From: a virus
Reading direction: 5' to 3' (one strand)
Length of the DNA: 64,000 bases
Virus record (IMG/VR): IMGVR_UViG_3300045919_000631
Location: 1 to 64,000 of that record
A program made the position numbers and the translations under genes. Below, piece after piece: positions 27,829 to 36,500 of the stretch; the first letter of the stretch is position 1, and the number at the start of each line of letters is the position of its first letter. The notes under the pieces are model-generated. The model was given only the letters and a program-made list of their open reading frames with translations. It did no database searches and was not told the origin of the DNA.

Positions 27829-28470
27829 TTATTGATATAGATAGGGTTTCCATTCTTCTCTGATTACAGTACCCTCAGGTACAATTTGATGCAAGTTAAT
27901 ACCTTTTAAGGGTTTTACTTCTTTACCGTGGATATCGTAATAAGGAAAATGGCTATCTTTTTTATTATTGCATTCCCAGCAAGCCAGCACTAAATTAAAA
28001 TCATCATTGCTTCCACCTTTGCTTTTTGGGAGACAGTGATCCTTAGTTGCTGCGCTATATGGAATCTTTTCGTAGCAATATTGACATACACCTTTGTATA
28101 TGTCATAGAGCCGACGAAGAGAAATACTTTGACCGCTTTTTGGACGGTGCCCAAAGTTTCTTGTGCAGACTAAAATTGTGGGGATTGCCCAGCATCTATC
28201 TTCTCCAGTTAACTGATCTGGAGCAGAACGAAGACAAGGTTGGTCGTCAAAAAGTGATACTTCATTGTTAAACCAGCGTAGAGTATTAATCCCTTCTCCA
28301 AGCACTAAATCAGCTCCGTGCCAAGACACAGCATTACCTACAGCATCGATACCTTTTACACGGCCGCACATAAGGTGCCGAAAAGCAGCGCGAGCAGTAA
28401 TGACGTTGAACGCTTCGTGCGCAACGTTGCAGATTAAACTTGTGCGAGTATGTGGAGCTACAACTTTCAT
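27829..28470 (-). CDS. HNH endonuclease (McrA-like)
   Basis: 213 residues. CQYCYEKIPYSAATKDHCLP (about 122-141) gives the first Cys pair and the catalytic His. The LACWECNNKKDSHFP segment (about 156-170) gives the second Cys pair and the Asn of the HNH core. The N-terminal 110 residues are a separate domain. It may be a homing enzyme or attack host DNA. It lies 5' of a small helical-protein gene and 3' of 28534..28758. Confidence 0.85.
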   Translation of the reverse strand: MKVVAPHTRTSLICNVAHEAFNVITARAAFRHLMCGRVKGIDAVGNAVSWHGADLVLGEGINTLRWFNNEVSLFDDQPCLRSAPDQLTGEDRCWAIPTILVCTRNFGHRPKSGQSISLRRLYDIYKGVCQYCYEKIPYSAATKDHCLPKSKGGSNDDFNLVLACWECNNKKDSHFPYYDIHGKEVKPLKGINLHQIVPEGTVIREEWKPYLYQ

Positions 28471-28480
28471 TCAGAATAAT

Positions 28481-28508
28481 GCCGAGGCTGGGCTTACCAT
28501 ACCTCGGC
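28481..28508 (-). terminator. hairpin terminator-like
   Basis: GCCGAGG/CCTCGGC 7-bp stem on the minus strand, followed by ATTATT. It lies below 28534..28758 and above the HNH gene. Confidence 0.6.
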
Positions 28509-28533
28509 TGGTTATAATTATAATATCCAGGAT

Positions 28534-28758
28534 TTACTTAGCGACTACACCGGACTGATTGAGAGCTGACGCAAGATCACGAGCATCAACTGGAGTCCAT
28601 TCAGACTGCCATTGATTAATCACGTTCAAAACCTTTGCACCATCTCCAACAATACGGAAAGAACCGTCATTGACGCGCTCAAGTGTGATGTTGAAACGCT
28701 TTGGTCTGACAGACTTATTAGCTAAATAACTATTCCATTGTTCGTTGATTTTCTTCAT
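28534..28758 (-). CDS. small hypothetical protein
   Basis: 74 residues, basic N-terminal half (KSVRPKRFNITLERV). No family recognised. A class-1 promoter lies 7 nt before the ATG; a hairpin follows the stop, so it is a one-gene unit. Confidence 0.65.
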   Translation of the reverse strand: MKKINEQWNSYLANKSVRPKRFNITLERVNDGSFRIVGDGAKVLNVINQWQSEWTPVDARDLASALNQSGVVAK

Positions 28759-28765
28759 ACACTCT

Positions 28766-28781
28766 ATTATAGGTTAGTTCC
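28766..28781 (-). promoter_or_regulatory. class-1 phage promoter (GGAAC-N5-TATAAT)
   Basis: 7 nt before the ATG at 28758. Confidence 0.8.
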
Positions 28782-28800
28782 GGAAAAAACAAGGTATCTC

Positions 28801-28956
28801 TTATGTTCTTTCAATAACTTTTTCTTTAGTTGTGTCTGCTGAGTTATCATCAATGGGCAGTGCCCATGCTGATGTAATCAGTTTTATTGGTTCGGTACTA
28901 CCTTGTAAAATAATTACTTGGCCAGGCGCTAGTTCAATTAGTTCGTCGGGCTTCAT
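28801..28956 (-). CDS. small paralogue, IELAPGQVIILQG family
   Basis: 51 residues. The core IELAPGQVIILQGSTEP is clearly related to the protein encoded just upstream (28953..29126), so the two arose by tandem duplication. ATGA overlap couples them. Predicted small beta-barrel-like fold; function unknown. Confidence 0.6.
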   Translation of the reverse strand: MKPDELIELAPGQVIILQGSTEPIKLITSAWALPIDDNSADTTKEKVIERT

Positions 28957-29126
28957 CCATTCCCTATTCCACTTTTATTGCAAGGATCTGCATTTGCGTC
29001 ATACTCCTCTTCAATAGGCACAATAAAAGTTGTGAGCAACGTTTTATACGGTTGAGTAGTTCCTTGAAGGTAAATAATCTCTCCAGGCTTTATTTCTATT
29101 ACTTTTTTAGGGTCCCAGGTTGTCAT
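28953..29126 (-). CDS. small paralogue, IEIKPGEIIYLQG family
   Basis: 57 residues. The core IEIKPGEIIYLQGTTQP matches its neighbour at 28801..28956. ATGA overlaps at both ends (29123 and 28953) place it in a run of coupled small genes. Function unknown. Confidence 0.6.
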   Translation of the reverse strand: MTTWDPKKVIEIKPGEIIYLQGTTQPYKTLLTTFIVPIEEEYDANADPCNKSGIGNG

Positions 29127-29341
29127 AAATTTGTTACTTGCTGATGAACGAAAATAATTTCCATCTCAAAATCTTTTTTACTCTTGCAAAGAGCTTGTTG
29201 CCTAAAAATACACTGCGCATTTTCACTTTCACTTTGAAAGGTCAAATCCGGGTTATCAAAAACACTCACAAACCCAGATCGGTCATAAACAAATAAATAG
29301 CCACTCATTTTGGCTCTATATACTATATCTTTCGGATCCAT
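29123..29341 (-). CDS. small hypothetical protein
   Basis: 72 residues: MDPKDIVYRAKMSGYLFVYD and a helical tail. No family recognised. Coupled to the following gene by ATGA. Confidence 0.6.
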   Translation of the reverse strand: MDPKDIVYRAKMSGYLFVYDRSGFVSVFDNPDLTFQSESENAQCIFRQQALCKSKKDFEMEIIFVHQQVTNL

Positions 29342-29488
29342 TTAATTGAATTGTATATCCAAAAGCTCTTGATAAAGTTCTCTCAATAAACGCGCGGCGA
29401 TTGCTGCTTGTTCATTGTTAAGACCTTCTCCTCGAGCTACGGAAGATTCTATGGTGATAATAATTCTATCAACTATTTCTGCTTGCAT
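29342..29488 (-). CDS. 48-residue helical protein
   Basis: Reads MQAEIVDRIIITIESSVARG and ends YQELLDIQFN. The stop falls immediately before the ATG of 29123..29341, and the start is 16 nt inside the metallopeptidase-like gene. The tight packing supports it as a real coupled gene. Function unknown. Confidence 0.55.
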   Translation of the reverse strand: MQAEIVDRIIITIESSVARGEGLNNEQAAIAARLLRELYQELLDIQFN

Positions 29489-29958
29489 AAATTTGCTGGA
29501 AACTCTATAGGGTCAAATTGAATCCGTTTTTTAATTTGCATATAGGCTCTTAATACTTTGTATCTATAATGTTGAGCATACTTCACTGCGTCGATTTCTG
29601 CTGGTGAATTTTTATATTTCTCAGGCGTGCTTTCATCATACATTGCGTTTGTATGAGGGATTCTTATAATCTTGTATTGTATAAAGTGTCTAAGCTCATG
29701 TAGCAAATCTACAATAAAATTTGCTGAGTCTTTAATCTCTTGTGACATGTAAATTGTATGCACAAGACCTGGCTCTACTCGATAATACGAATACCATCCT
29801 TTTACCAAGCGAATTGAAATTTGATATTTCTTTGTGGGTCTTTTGTGGTGAATACATTCTTCCTTTAGAATTGAAGATAGTATAAGTGATAAAACTTGAA
29901 AATCGATACTAAACTTCTTTAAAATTCCTTGAGAAGGTTTAAACTTAATATGGCACAT
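29473..29958 (-). CDS. putative zinc metallopeptidase-like protein
   Basis: 161 residues. LLHELRHFIQYK (about 85-96) is an HExxH-like zinc motif (HELRH), and a downstream Glu in SPAEIDAVKYAQ (about 117-128) could be the third ligand, as in SprT- or gluzincin-like proteins. Activity not certain. Overlaps the upstream gene by 14 nt. Confidence 0.65.
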   Translation of the reverse strand: MCHIKFKPSQGILKKFSIDFQVLSLILSSILKEECIHHKRPTKKYQISIRLVKGWYSYYRVEPGLVHTIYMSQEIKDSANFIVDLLHELRHFIQYKIIRIPHTNAMYDESTPEKYKNSPAEIDAVKYAQHYRYKVLRAYMQIKKRIQFDPIEFPANLCKQK

Positions 29959-30241
29959 CTTCTTCGTCTTTTACGGGGAATCTTGCAGGCTTATATTCGC
30001 TTCCAGAGAGCTCTTCCATTTCAAGTGCTCTGATATATTCAGCCTCTTTTATAATGTCTTCGGGCATTTTTGAAGCAGTTGTTGAACGTGCAAGCCTCCG
30101 CTCAAATTCATCTTCTGTAATTAATTCAGCCATAGATCTATCAAAAGCTTCTTGGCTTGAACGATCCCATCCATCGGGATCTAAAACTACTCCATCATAT
30201 GTTTTAAGCCACTCTATGCTACTCTTTTTAACAGGTTCCAT
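29945..30241 (-). CDS. hypothetical acidic protein
   Basis: 98 residues, rich in Glu, Asp and Ser; helical. No family recognised. First gene of a run of six coupled small genes behind a class-1 promoter 14 nt away. Confidence 0.6.
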   Translation of the reverse strand: MEPVKKSSIEWLKTYDGVVLDPDGWDRSSQEAFDRSMAELITEDEFERRLARSTTASKMPEDIIKEAEYIRALEMEELSGSEYKPARFPVKDEEDVPY

Positions 30242-30255
30242 TTGAGATAAATGCT

Positions 30256-30271
30256 ATTTTAATGTTGTTCC
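30256..30271 (-). promoter_or_regulatory. class-1 phage promoter (GGAAC-N5-TAAAAT)
   Basis: 14 nt before the ATG at 30241; diverges from the plus-strand gene at 30290. Confidence 0.75.
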
Positions 30272-30289
30272 TTGATAAATATTAAAACG

Positions 30290-31510
30290 ATGATTTCGCG
30301 ACCAATTTCAGATGTGTATGCTCGTATTATTCTTAATGAGTATAGCGAAGGGTTTATTAAAGCTCAAATGGAGCGTTTAAAACGCTCAGCTGGTCCACAC
30401 GTGACTGAAGAAATGATGCGCTCATATATTGAGCGATTTGATCAATTAAAGTCAGGACAGGCATCGAAAGCGCAAATTATCCAGCTTGTTAGACAATTTA
30501 TAGCAGGTGGTCAAATCGCTGCTGATCCGCAATATGGTCCAAGAGATGCTGAGCGCATTAAAAAATTAGCGGCAAATCCGCTTGAGCTTGGGTTTTATAA
30601 CTGGCATGATTTGGAAATCGTCAAGGACTCATTTAGAGATCCTGCTGATAAAAAAGCACAAAAAATGGCTAATCCTGAGGACACAGGAGCGGAATTGATT
30701 TATAATGATCATGGTTTTCAGATTTATTGGGCTGAAGATATGAACGCTTGTATAAAGTTTAAGCAGTGGATCACAAATAAAACAGCAAAAAGTGGTGAAA
30801 CTGGTAATGCGTATGGATGGTGTATTAGTTATAAACCATCCAGTAATCTATACGCAAATTATCGATTTGGAAAAGATAGAGCGAATGCTAGCATTTATTT
30901 CGTTGTTGATTGGAACATCCCACCAAGCAATCCAAACCATTGTATCGTTTTAATGGCTTTACAAGATGGTCGGTACAGATTATCTGATGCAACAAATAAC
31001 ATGTCAAGAGAAACTGTCACAGGATGGGACACTGTTGTTCAATGGATTCCAAAGATTCGTGATTTGAAAGGATTGATTACGTTTAAACCATTTTCTGAAG
31101 CAGAAGAGCTTTACAATATAACTCGCACAGCTACAGCTGCTGACTTTGCTGGATATACAAGATATAATGTTAAGCAGGCGTATATCGGTGCTGGTAAGCC
31201 AATTAATTCTGAAGACTATCTCAAACTCCCTCAAGAGTTGCAGCATTTATATGTTAATGTTCGCTGCCCAACGCCAGAAAATGATAACTTGAATTTGTTG
31301 CTGTATGGTATCTTTGCTAATACAGACGCTGATAGAGTTAGAGCTGCGATTAAAACTGTTAGAGATTTATACTTACAGAAAGACCCAAATTACAGAGAGC
31401 CTCTATTGTGTGAGCCAACTGTGATGAAAGGCGATAATCAAACATACAAATATTATCGCAAACTTGTCAACGATGCTATCGAGGCAAAAGGTAAAGGTCG
31501 AAGAAACTGA
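30290..31510 (+). CDS. conserved large-phage hypothetical protein
   Basis: 406 residues from the ATG at 30290; an upstream in-frame TTG at 30272 is less likely. The middle (GNAYGWCISYKPSSNLYAN, about 163-181; SIYFVVDWNIPPSNPNHCIVL; DGRYRLSDATNNM) matches a pattern seen in hypothetical proteins of other large phages. No catalytic role known. A tRNA-Leu on the opposite strand begins 2 nt after the stop. Confidence 0.7.
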   Translation: MISRPISDVYARIILNEYSEGFIKAQMERLKRSAGPHVTEEMMRSYIERFDQLKSGQASKAQIIQLVRQFIAGGQIAADPQYGPRDAERIKKLAANPLELGFYNWHDLEIVKDSFRDPADKKAQKMANPEDTGAELIYNDHGFQIYWAEDMNACIKFKQWITNKTAKSGETGNAYGWCISYKPSSNLYANYRFGKDRANASIYFVVDWNIPPSNPNHCIVLMALQDGRYRLSDATNNMSRETVTGWDTVVQWIPKIRDLKGLITFKPFSEAEELYNITRTATAADFAGYTRYNVKQAYIGAGKPINSEDYLKLPQELQHLYVNVRCPTPENDNLNLLLYGIFANTDADRVRAAIKTVRDLYLQKDPNYREPLLCEPTVMKGDNQTYKYYRKLVNDAIEAKGKGRRN

Positions 31511-31511
31511 G

Positions 31512-31598
31512 TGGTAGGGATAATCGGACTCGAACCGATACACTTTTACAAGTATTTGCTCTTAAGGCAAATGTGTCTACCAATTTCACCATATCCCC
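31512..31598 (-). tRNA. tRNA-Leu(TAA), second copy
   Basis: 87 nt with CCA and a long variable arm; loop CTTAAGA in a perfect TTTGC/GCAAA stem. Better formed than the TAA copy at 17412, and lies outside the main island. Confidence 0.92.
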
Positions 31599-31601
31599 AT
31601 A

Positions 31602-32516
31602 TCACTCATCAGTCTTTACTACGTGAAATACAGCGTCAACTCCACGACCATATTTTTCAATTAGGCCCATGTCTTGCATGTCTTTCAAGATAATATATGC
31701 TTGCGATGGCGTTAATCCAAGCTCTTTTATAACTCTTCCTTTAGAGATAAAAGGCTCATTCTTCATTGCAAGAATTTTGGTAATATTAGCATCTTGACGC
31801 TTCTTCTTATTGAGAGGGATCTCTTCAGTTTCTTTGGGACCACTAAAGAGAAACCCACTCTCTGTCATAAAGCTATTAAAATCGTTACAAGAACCGAAAC
31901 GGTTTTTATATACAGAGATTACCCGCGCTGAAGAGTCTTCAGTGTCTTCATCGAGAGTAATTTGCATATTAACATCGCATATATGAGGAATGAGAGAGTT
32001 GCCTTTCAAGGTGCCTGCCTTTGTGAGGTGCATCACAAAGATAACAACACATTCATGATCTTTTGCGTGCTTAACTAAGCTATTAATTGCAAATGTCTCA
32101 TGCTCTCTTGTGTTCATATCTTCATCCTTTTCAAGAGCTTGGAATGAATCAATTACAAGCACATCATTATCCTCAATAGCTTTCAACAATTTATCAACGT
32201 CGGTCTCATTTGCGATGCGCACGTTTTGCACATTAAGACGCTTGCAATTATATGCAAGTTGGTGCAAACTTTCTTCACCAGATGCATGAGCAACGGTGTA
32301 ACCAGCTTTGCTAAGCGATTCAAGTAATTGAAGCAAAAACGTGGTTTTGCCTAAGCCAGCGCGAGCCGTAATAGTGATACTTGACCCCGGAAGCAATCCC
32401 TCGCCAAAGATTCTATCCAGCTCTTCAACGTTAGATTTAATACGACGATAAAATACATCAGGTATTTGTACATCAGAAGCTTTTACAAATTCTGTTCGTT
32501 CAAGTCCAAGGTTCAT
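31602..32516 (-). CDS. RadA/KaiC-like RecA-fold ATPase with C-terminal winged helix
   Basis: 304 residues. Walker A is TARAGLGKTTF (50-60), Walker B is VLVIDSFQAL (119-128), and VIFVMHLTKAGTLKGNSLIPH is the sensor/loop region of RadA/DnaB-type ATPases. The C-terminal 60 residues (ISKGRVIKELGLTPSQAYII) form a winged helix. Likely a DNA-recombination or replication accessory ATPase. Coupled to 32513..32944 by ATGA. Confidence 0.82.
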   Translation of the reverse strand: MNLGLERTEFVKASDVQIPDVFYRRIKSNVEELDRIFGEGLLPGSSITITARAGLGKTTFLLQLLESLSKAGYTVAHASGEESLHQLAYNCKRLNVQNVRIANETDVDKLLKAIEDNDVLVIDSFQALEKDEDMNTREHETFAINSLVKHAKDHECVVIFVMHLTKAGTLKGNSLIPHICDVNMQITLDEDTEDSSARVISVYKNRFGSCNDFNSFMTESGFLFSGPKETEEIPLNKKKRQDANITKILAMKNEPFISKGRVIKELGLTPSQAYIILKDMQDMGLIEKYGRGVDAVFHVVKTDE

Positions 32517-32944
32517 GCAGTAATTTGAATATACTCCTCGCTAATTTTCTTATTAAAATGTCTCATAAAACAGTCTTCAATATATGAGAGTTCCCGTTTA
32601 TGTTTGATGCATGCTTCTGTGTCTGCCTCATCAATAGTTTCTGTTATCAATGATTTATAGCATAGAGCAAGCCAGGTGCTGTATGCATTTAATTTATATT
32701 GACTATGCTCTTCTTCAGAGATGCCAGCGTCTTGGCGTTTTTGTTTTTCGGCACCTTTTTTTGCAAAGGTTTGAAGAAACAATTGGAATTTATTTTTGTA
32801 CTTTTTCTTCACAAGTTTTTGCAGAAACTTATGATAAATTGGTACTATCTCACCGGTAAGAGTGCATTTAGCTTGATAAGAGGAAGGGACTTCCACCGCA
32901 CCGTCTGCGAAAAAATACTTGAAATTTTTCTTTTGTCTGGCCAT
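32513..32944 (-). CDS. hypothetical basic protein
   Basis: 143 residues. The N-terminus (MARQKKNFKYFFADGAVEVP) and a Lys-rich middle suggest nucleic-acid binding; the second half is helical. No family recognised. First gene of the ATPase operon, so possibly a loader or partner of the RadA-like protein. Confidence 0.6.
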   Translation of the reverse strand: MARQKKNFKYFFADGAVEVPSSYQAKCTLTGEIVPIYHKFLQKLVKKKYKNKFQLFLQTFAKKGAEKQKRQDAGISEEEHSQYKLNAYSTWLALCYKSLITETIDEADTEACIKHKRELSYIEDCFMRHFNKKISEEYIQITA

Positions 32945-32946
32945 AG

Positions 32947-32954
32947 ATTAAATA
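32947..32954 (+). promoter_or_regulatory. late-type promoter box ATTAAATA
   Basis: Exactly 5 nt before the GTG start at 32960. Confidence 0.62.
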
Positions 32955-32959
32955 ATTCA

Positions 32960-33226
32960 GTGAATGAGTTAATTAAGTTAATTAATATTCTTAAAGAGTA
33001 CTCTAAAAAAGTGTACCCTGATTATGATAGAGGAACGGTGCTAACACACTTTCCGAAAAAGTTTTACCAAGATTTGTTATCAAATATTGAAAAACTTAAT
33101 ACTGATATTGTCTACAAAACAGAAATAAATCAAAAAGAATATCTTGTTGTGTTAGCACCGAGTTATGATGATACTCATAATTTTTTTGCTTCTCTATCCT
33201 CTAGCGCAATTGATGACGAGGATTAA
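32960..33226 (+). CDS. hypothetical protein (GTG start)
   Basis: 88 residues. The open frame extends back to 32699, but that part is antisense to 32513..32944. A GTG placed 5 nt after a late-type box is the better start. Sequence NELIKLINILKEYSKKVYPD is helical; the end is acidic (SSAIDDED). Function unknown. Confidence 0.6.
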   Translation: MNELIKLINILKEYSKKVYPDYDRGTVLTHFPKKFYQDLLSNIEKLNTDIVYKTEINQKEYLVVLAPSYDDTHNFFASLSSSAIDDED

Positions 33227-33447
33227 TACGCAGCAAACCATTGCTCACGCTGAGTATCAATCCATCTATCACTAAGCTCAGCAGCTCCCATAACAGAGCC
33301 GGTATCCTCGCTTACTAGGATGCCTGGTCCATATTTTGGATTAGGTTTGAAGGTCCAGTAGACCCCCATTCCAAAAACACGACCAGGTCGGTCAATACGT
33401 AGAATGCCTGTTTTAAGGCAATGAATTAAATAATCAGCAATGCTCAT
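33223..33447 (-). CDS. small hypothetical protein
   Basis: 74 residues with GRVFGMGVYWTFKPNPKYGPG in the middle. No family recognised. A class-1 promoter lies 7 nt before the ATG; convergent overlap of 4 nt with the plus-strand gene. Confidence 0.6.
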   Translation of the reverse strand: MSIADYLIHCLKTGILRIDRPGRVFGMGVYWTFKPNPKYGPGILVSEDTGSVMGAAELSDRWIDTQREQWFAAY

Positions 33448-33454
33448 GACCTAT

Positions 33455-33470
33455 ATTATATTACAGTTCC
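33455..33470 (-). promoter_or_regulatory. class-1 phage promoter (GGAAC-N5-TATAAT)
   Basis: 7 nt before the ATG at 33447; last copy before the structural region. Confidence 0.8.
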
Positions 33471-33493
33471 GTGGAGGTCCACTTTAATGAATC

Positions 33494-33501
33494 AATAAAT
33501 A
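33494..33501 (+). promoter_or_regulatory. late-type promoter box AATAAATA
   Basis: 9 nt before the ATG at 33511, first of the structural cluster. Confidence 0.55.
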
Positions 33502-33510
33502 ATAACACAT

Positions 33511-36500
33511 ATGAGTTTCGTCAAAATCTCTGAACTACCACAAAATTCTGTATTGTCCCAGGACGATTTACTCGCAATGGTGCATAGCACAGCTGGTACA
33601 CTTGTTACATATAAAGTAGGTTTATCAGATTTAGATTCTCGGTATGTTCAGCTCTTTGTACCCCTTTCTGGTGGTATAATGAATAGCAGTTTAAATGTTC
33701 TTGGCTCAATCAGTGCTCGCGATAATTTATTTGCAGCTGGTATGCTTGTTGGCAGCTTATCAACAACGACATTTAACGTTTTTAGTTTAACAGCAAGCAA
33801 TTTATCAGCCAATAATGTTTTTATTGGTGTGCTTTCTGGATCAAATGCAGGATTTATTAATTTATCAGCGTTTTCATTGAACGTTTTCTCTCTTTCAGCG
33901 ATCAATGAACGTGTTAATAGCTTAACAGCAAATTACATAAACACAACGAGCTTAACTGCTTATAATTTATCTGCGACAAATATTAGAGGAGCTAGTGGTG
34001 TATTTGATACAGCAACAATTACTTCAATATCAGCGGCTTCATTAGTTGTTGTAAATGCTACAGTTGGAACCCTCTCAGCAACGAACATTACTTCTAGTGG
34101 TGGCAATTTTTCAACAACAAACGCAAATGTTATTGACTTATCAGCATATCATTTATCAGCTAATCAAATTGTAAATTCTCAGATTTGGACTGATCCAGTA
34201 GCAAATACAGTCGGTATCAATACTAAAGCCCCAAATAATGCACTGACAGTTATTGGTACTATTAGCGCGGTCGGTGCTGTTACATATACAGCACCGCGAC
34301 CAAATCTAGTTTATGTAGCAACTTGGGGTGATGATACTAACGTTGGTACAAATCCTTCAGCCCCATTTAAGACAATTAAAAAGGCTTGTCAATTTGTATC
34401 ACAAAACCAGGGTATGACATATCCAGTCACTCAAACAGCTGGTCAGCCAGTGACTCAATATACAATTTTCGTAATGACAGGCACCTATACGGAACAGAAT
34501 CCGATTTATGTGCCGCAATCAACTTCAATCATCGGTGATGGTTTAAGACGTGTAACTATTATCCCAGCAAATCTTTATTACGATGTTCTTTGGGTTAATA
34601 ACGCCTGCTATGTTTGGGGCATTACTTTTAGAAGTCATTTAGAGCCATCAGCTGCAATAGCGTTTCCAAATCTTGACTCAACAAAGCCACAATTTCAAAT
34701 TGCGTTTAATACTTCTGGATATGCAATTTCAGCTGTGGGAACGAATGATTATTATCGCACATACAAACCACTAATCACAACAAGCCCATATCCACAAGGT
34801 TGCTCTTCAATTACGCAATCAGTTAGTGCTCCAAATCAGTTTACAGTTGCGCAAACAATTTCAGGGCGACCATCATTCTTTAATACAGCATCATCTCGCG
34901 TTGCAACTGAATTCACAACATTTATTAATGTTGTGCTCGGTGGTCAAACAGCAGTGCCTGCAACGTTCCCGACATACCCAGCAAATATTCCAGTTACAGC
35001 AGGAACAGCAATTACAATTTTAACAGCAAATAGATCAGCTATTCAAGCTTATTCATCTGCATATTGGACAGCAAATTACCCAGGTGTTCTTACAACACCA
35101 CAATTAACAGCATCGACAAGAGATATGGGTGCGTTTGTTGACACAATTGTTGCTGATCTAAAAACAGGATCAAATCACAGAGCTGTTGAATTTGGTGATA
35201 TCTTTTATGTTGGCACAATTAATCAAAGCGGTTCTGGTAATAATATTCCATTACCCGCTGGTGTAGTTGGTCCATGTAATGGAGTGTTTGGAGCTACATA
35301 CAATTACATTAATGCAGGATCCGGTTTAAATCTTTCTGCATATGCGGATTCAACAACATTTATTTTATCTGAGTTTAAAGCCCTCACAGGTATTTTAACA
35401 AATGGACAAAATTCAGTTGTTCTTTTCCCAACACTAACTCCAACAACTGATGAATTAGCTGCAGCAAATCTTCTCAGCGCAAATCGTTCATTCTTTCAAG
35501 CTGAGTTAACAGCATATGTTGATAATAACTTCCCTGGATTCAATTATACTAAGTCAACTGCTGCAACAATTTCAGCTGCAAAAGCACGTGCTTATCGTGA
35601 TGCAGGTTGGATTGTAGATGCTATTGCTTATGATTTACAAAAAGGTACAAATTCACGCGCTGTAACATATGCAAATTCATATTACTATCCAGGATATAGC
35701 CGTATTGCTGGTCAGGAAATTGCCACAGCAAAAACGCTCGGATATTTGAGTTATCTAGCTTCTTATGTTATCAATAATAGCGCTGCTCAAACAACGTATG
35801 GTGGATGCGGTCTTCGAATTGATGGAAGTCTTTGTCGCGGTCCTCTCAGAAGCTTTGTAACCGACTCCTTTACGCAAGTAAATGAAGGTGGATTGGGAAT
35901 GCATATACTCAATAACGGATATGCTCAACTTGTATCTACATTTACTGTTGGTTGCCGTATTGGATTGCTTGCAGAGTCTGGTGGTCAGATGACAGTCAAT
36001 ACTTCAAATTGTACATTTGGTCTTTCTGGACTTGTTGCAAACGGATATTCATCAACGCCAGTATTGTCAGGTATTTTAAGTGCAGACGCTGCTTATAATT
36101 CAATTTATATCACAGTGAGTGGTGTCTTACCGAGATATGATGCTCCAGATTATTTGACATATCCAATGCCTGTAACGGTTCCATATGTTGGTCTTGTTAT
36201 GACAGTGGATGGAGATACTTCAAACACGCTCTATATTGTGGCTTCGGCATCACTTGTTGATGCAGCAAGATATTCATACAATTTGACATTTAATCAAAAT
36301 GTTCAAGCACCTCTTAAATCATTAAGTGCTGTCAAGTTTTACGTTCGAAGTGAAATTGCAACAAATTCACACGCCTTTGAATATGTCGGGTCGGGTACGC
36401 AACTCAGTCAGTTATCTCAAGCAATTCCAGCACTTGGTGGTGTAGCAAACCCTGACAATGAAGCCATTGCTTTAAGCGGTGGTGCAGTGTTCTTCACAAG

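Noticed and set aside
32699-33226. 175-residue version of the plus-strand protein
   Set aside because: The first 87 codons are antisense to 32513..32944; a GTG after a late box gives a better start at 32960.
464-33470. GGAAC as a Shine-Dalgarno site
   Set aside because: It lies 16-22 nt or more from start codons, also precedes the non-coding tmRNA, and keeps a fixed 5-nt distance to a TATAAT-like box instead.
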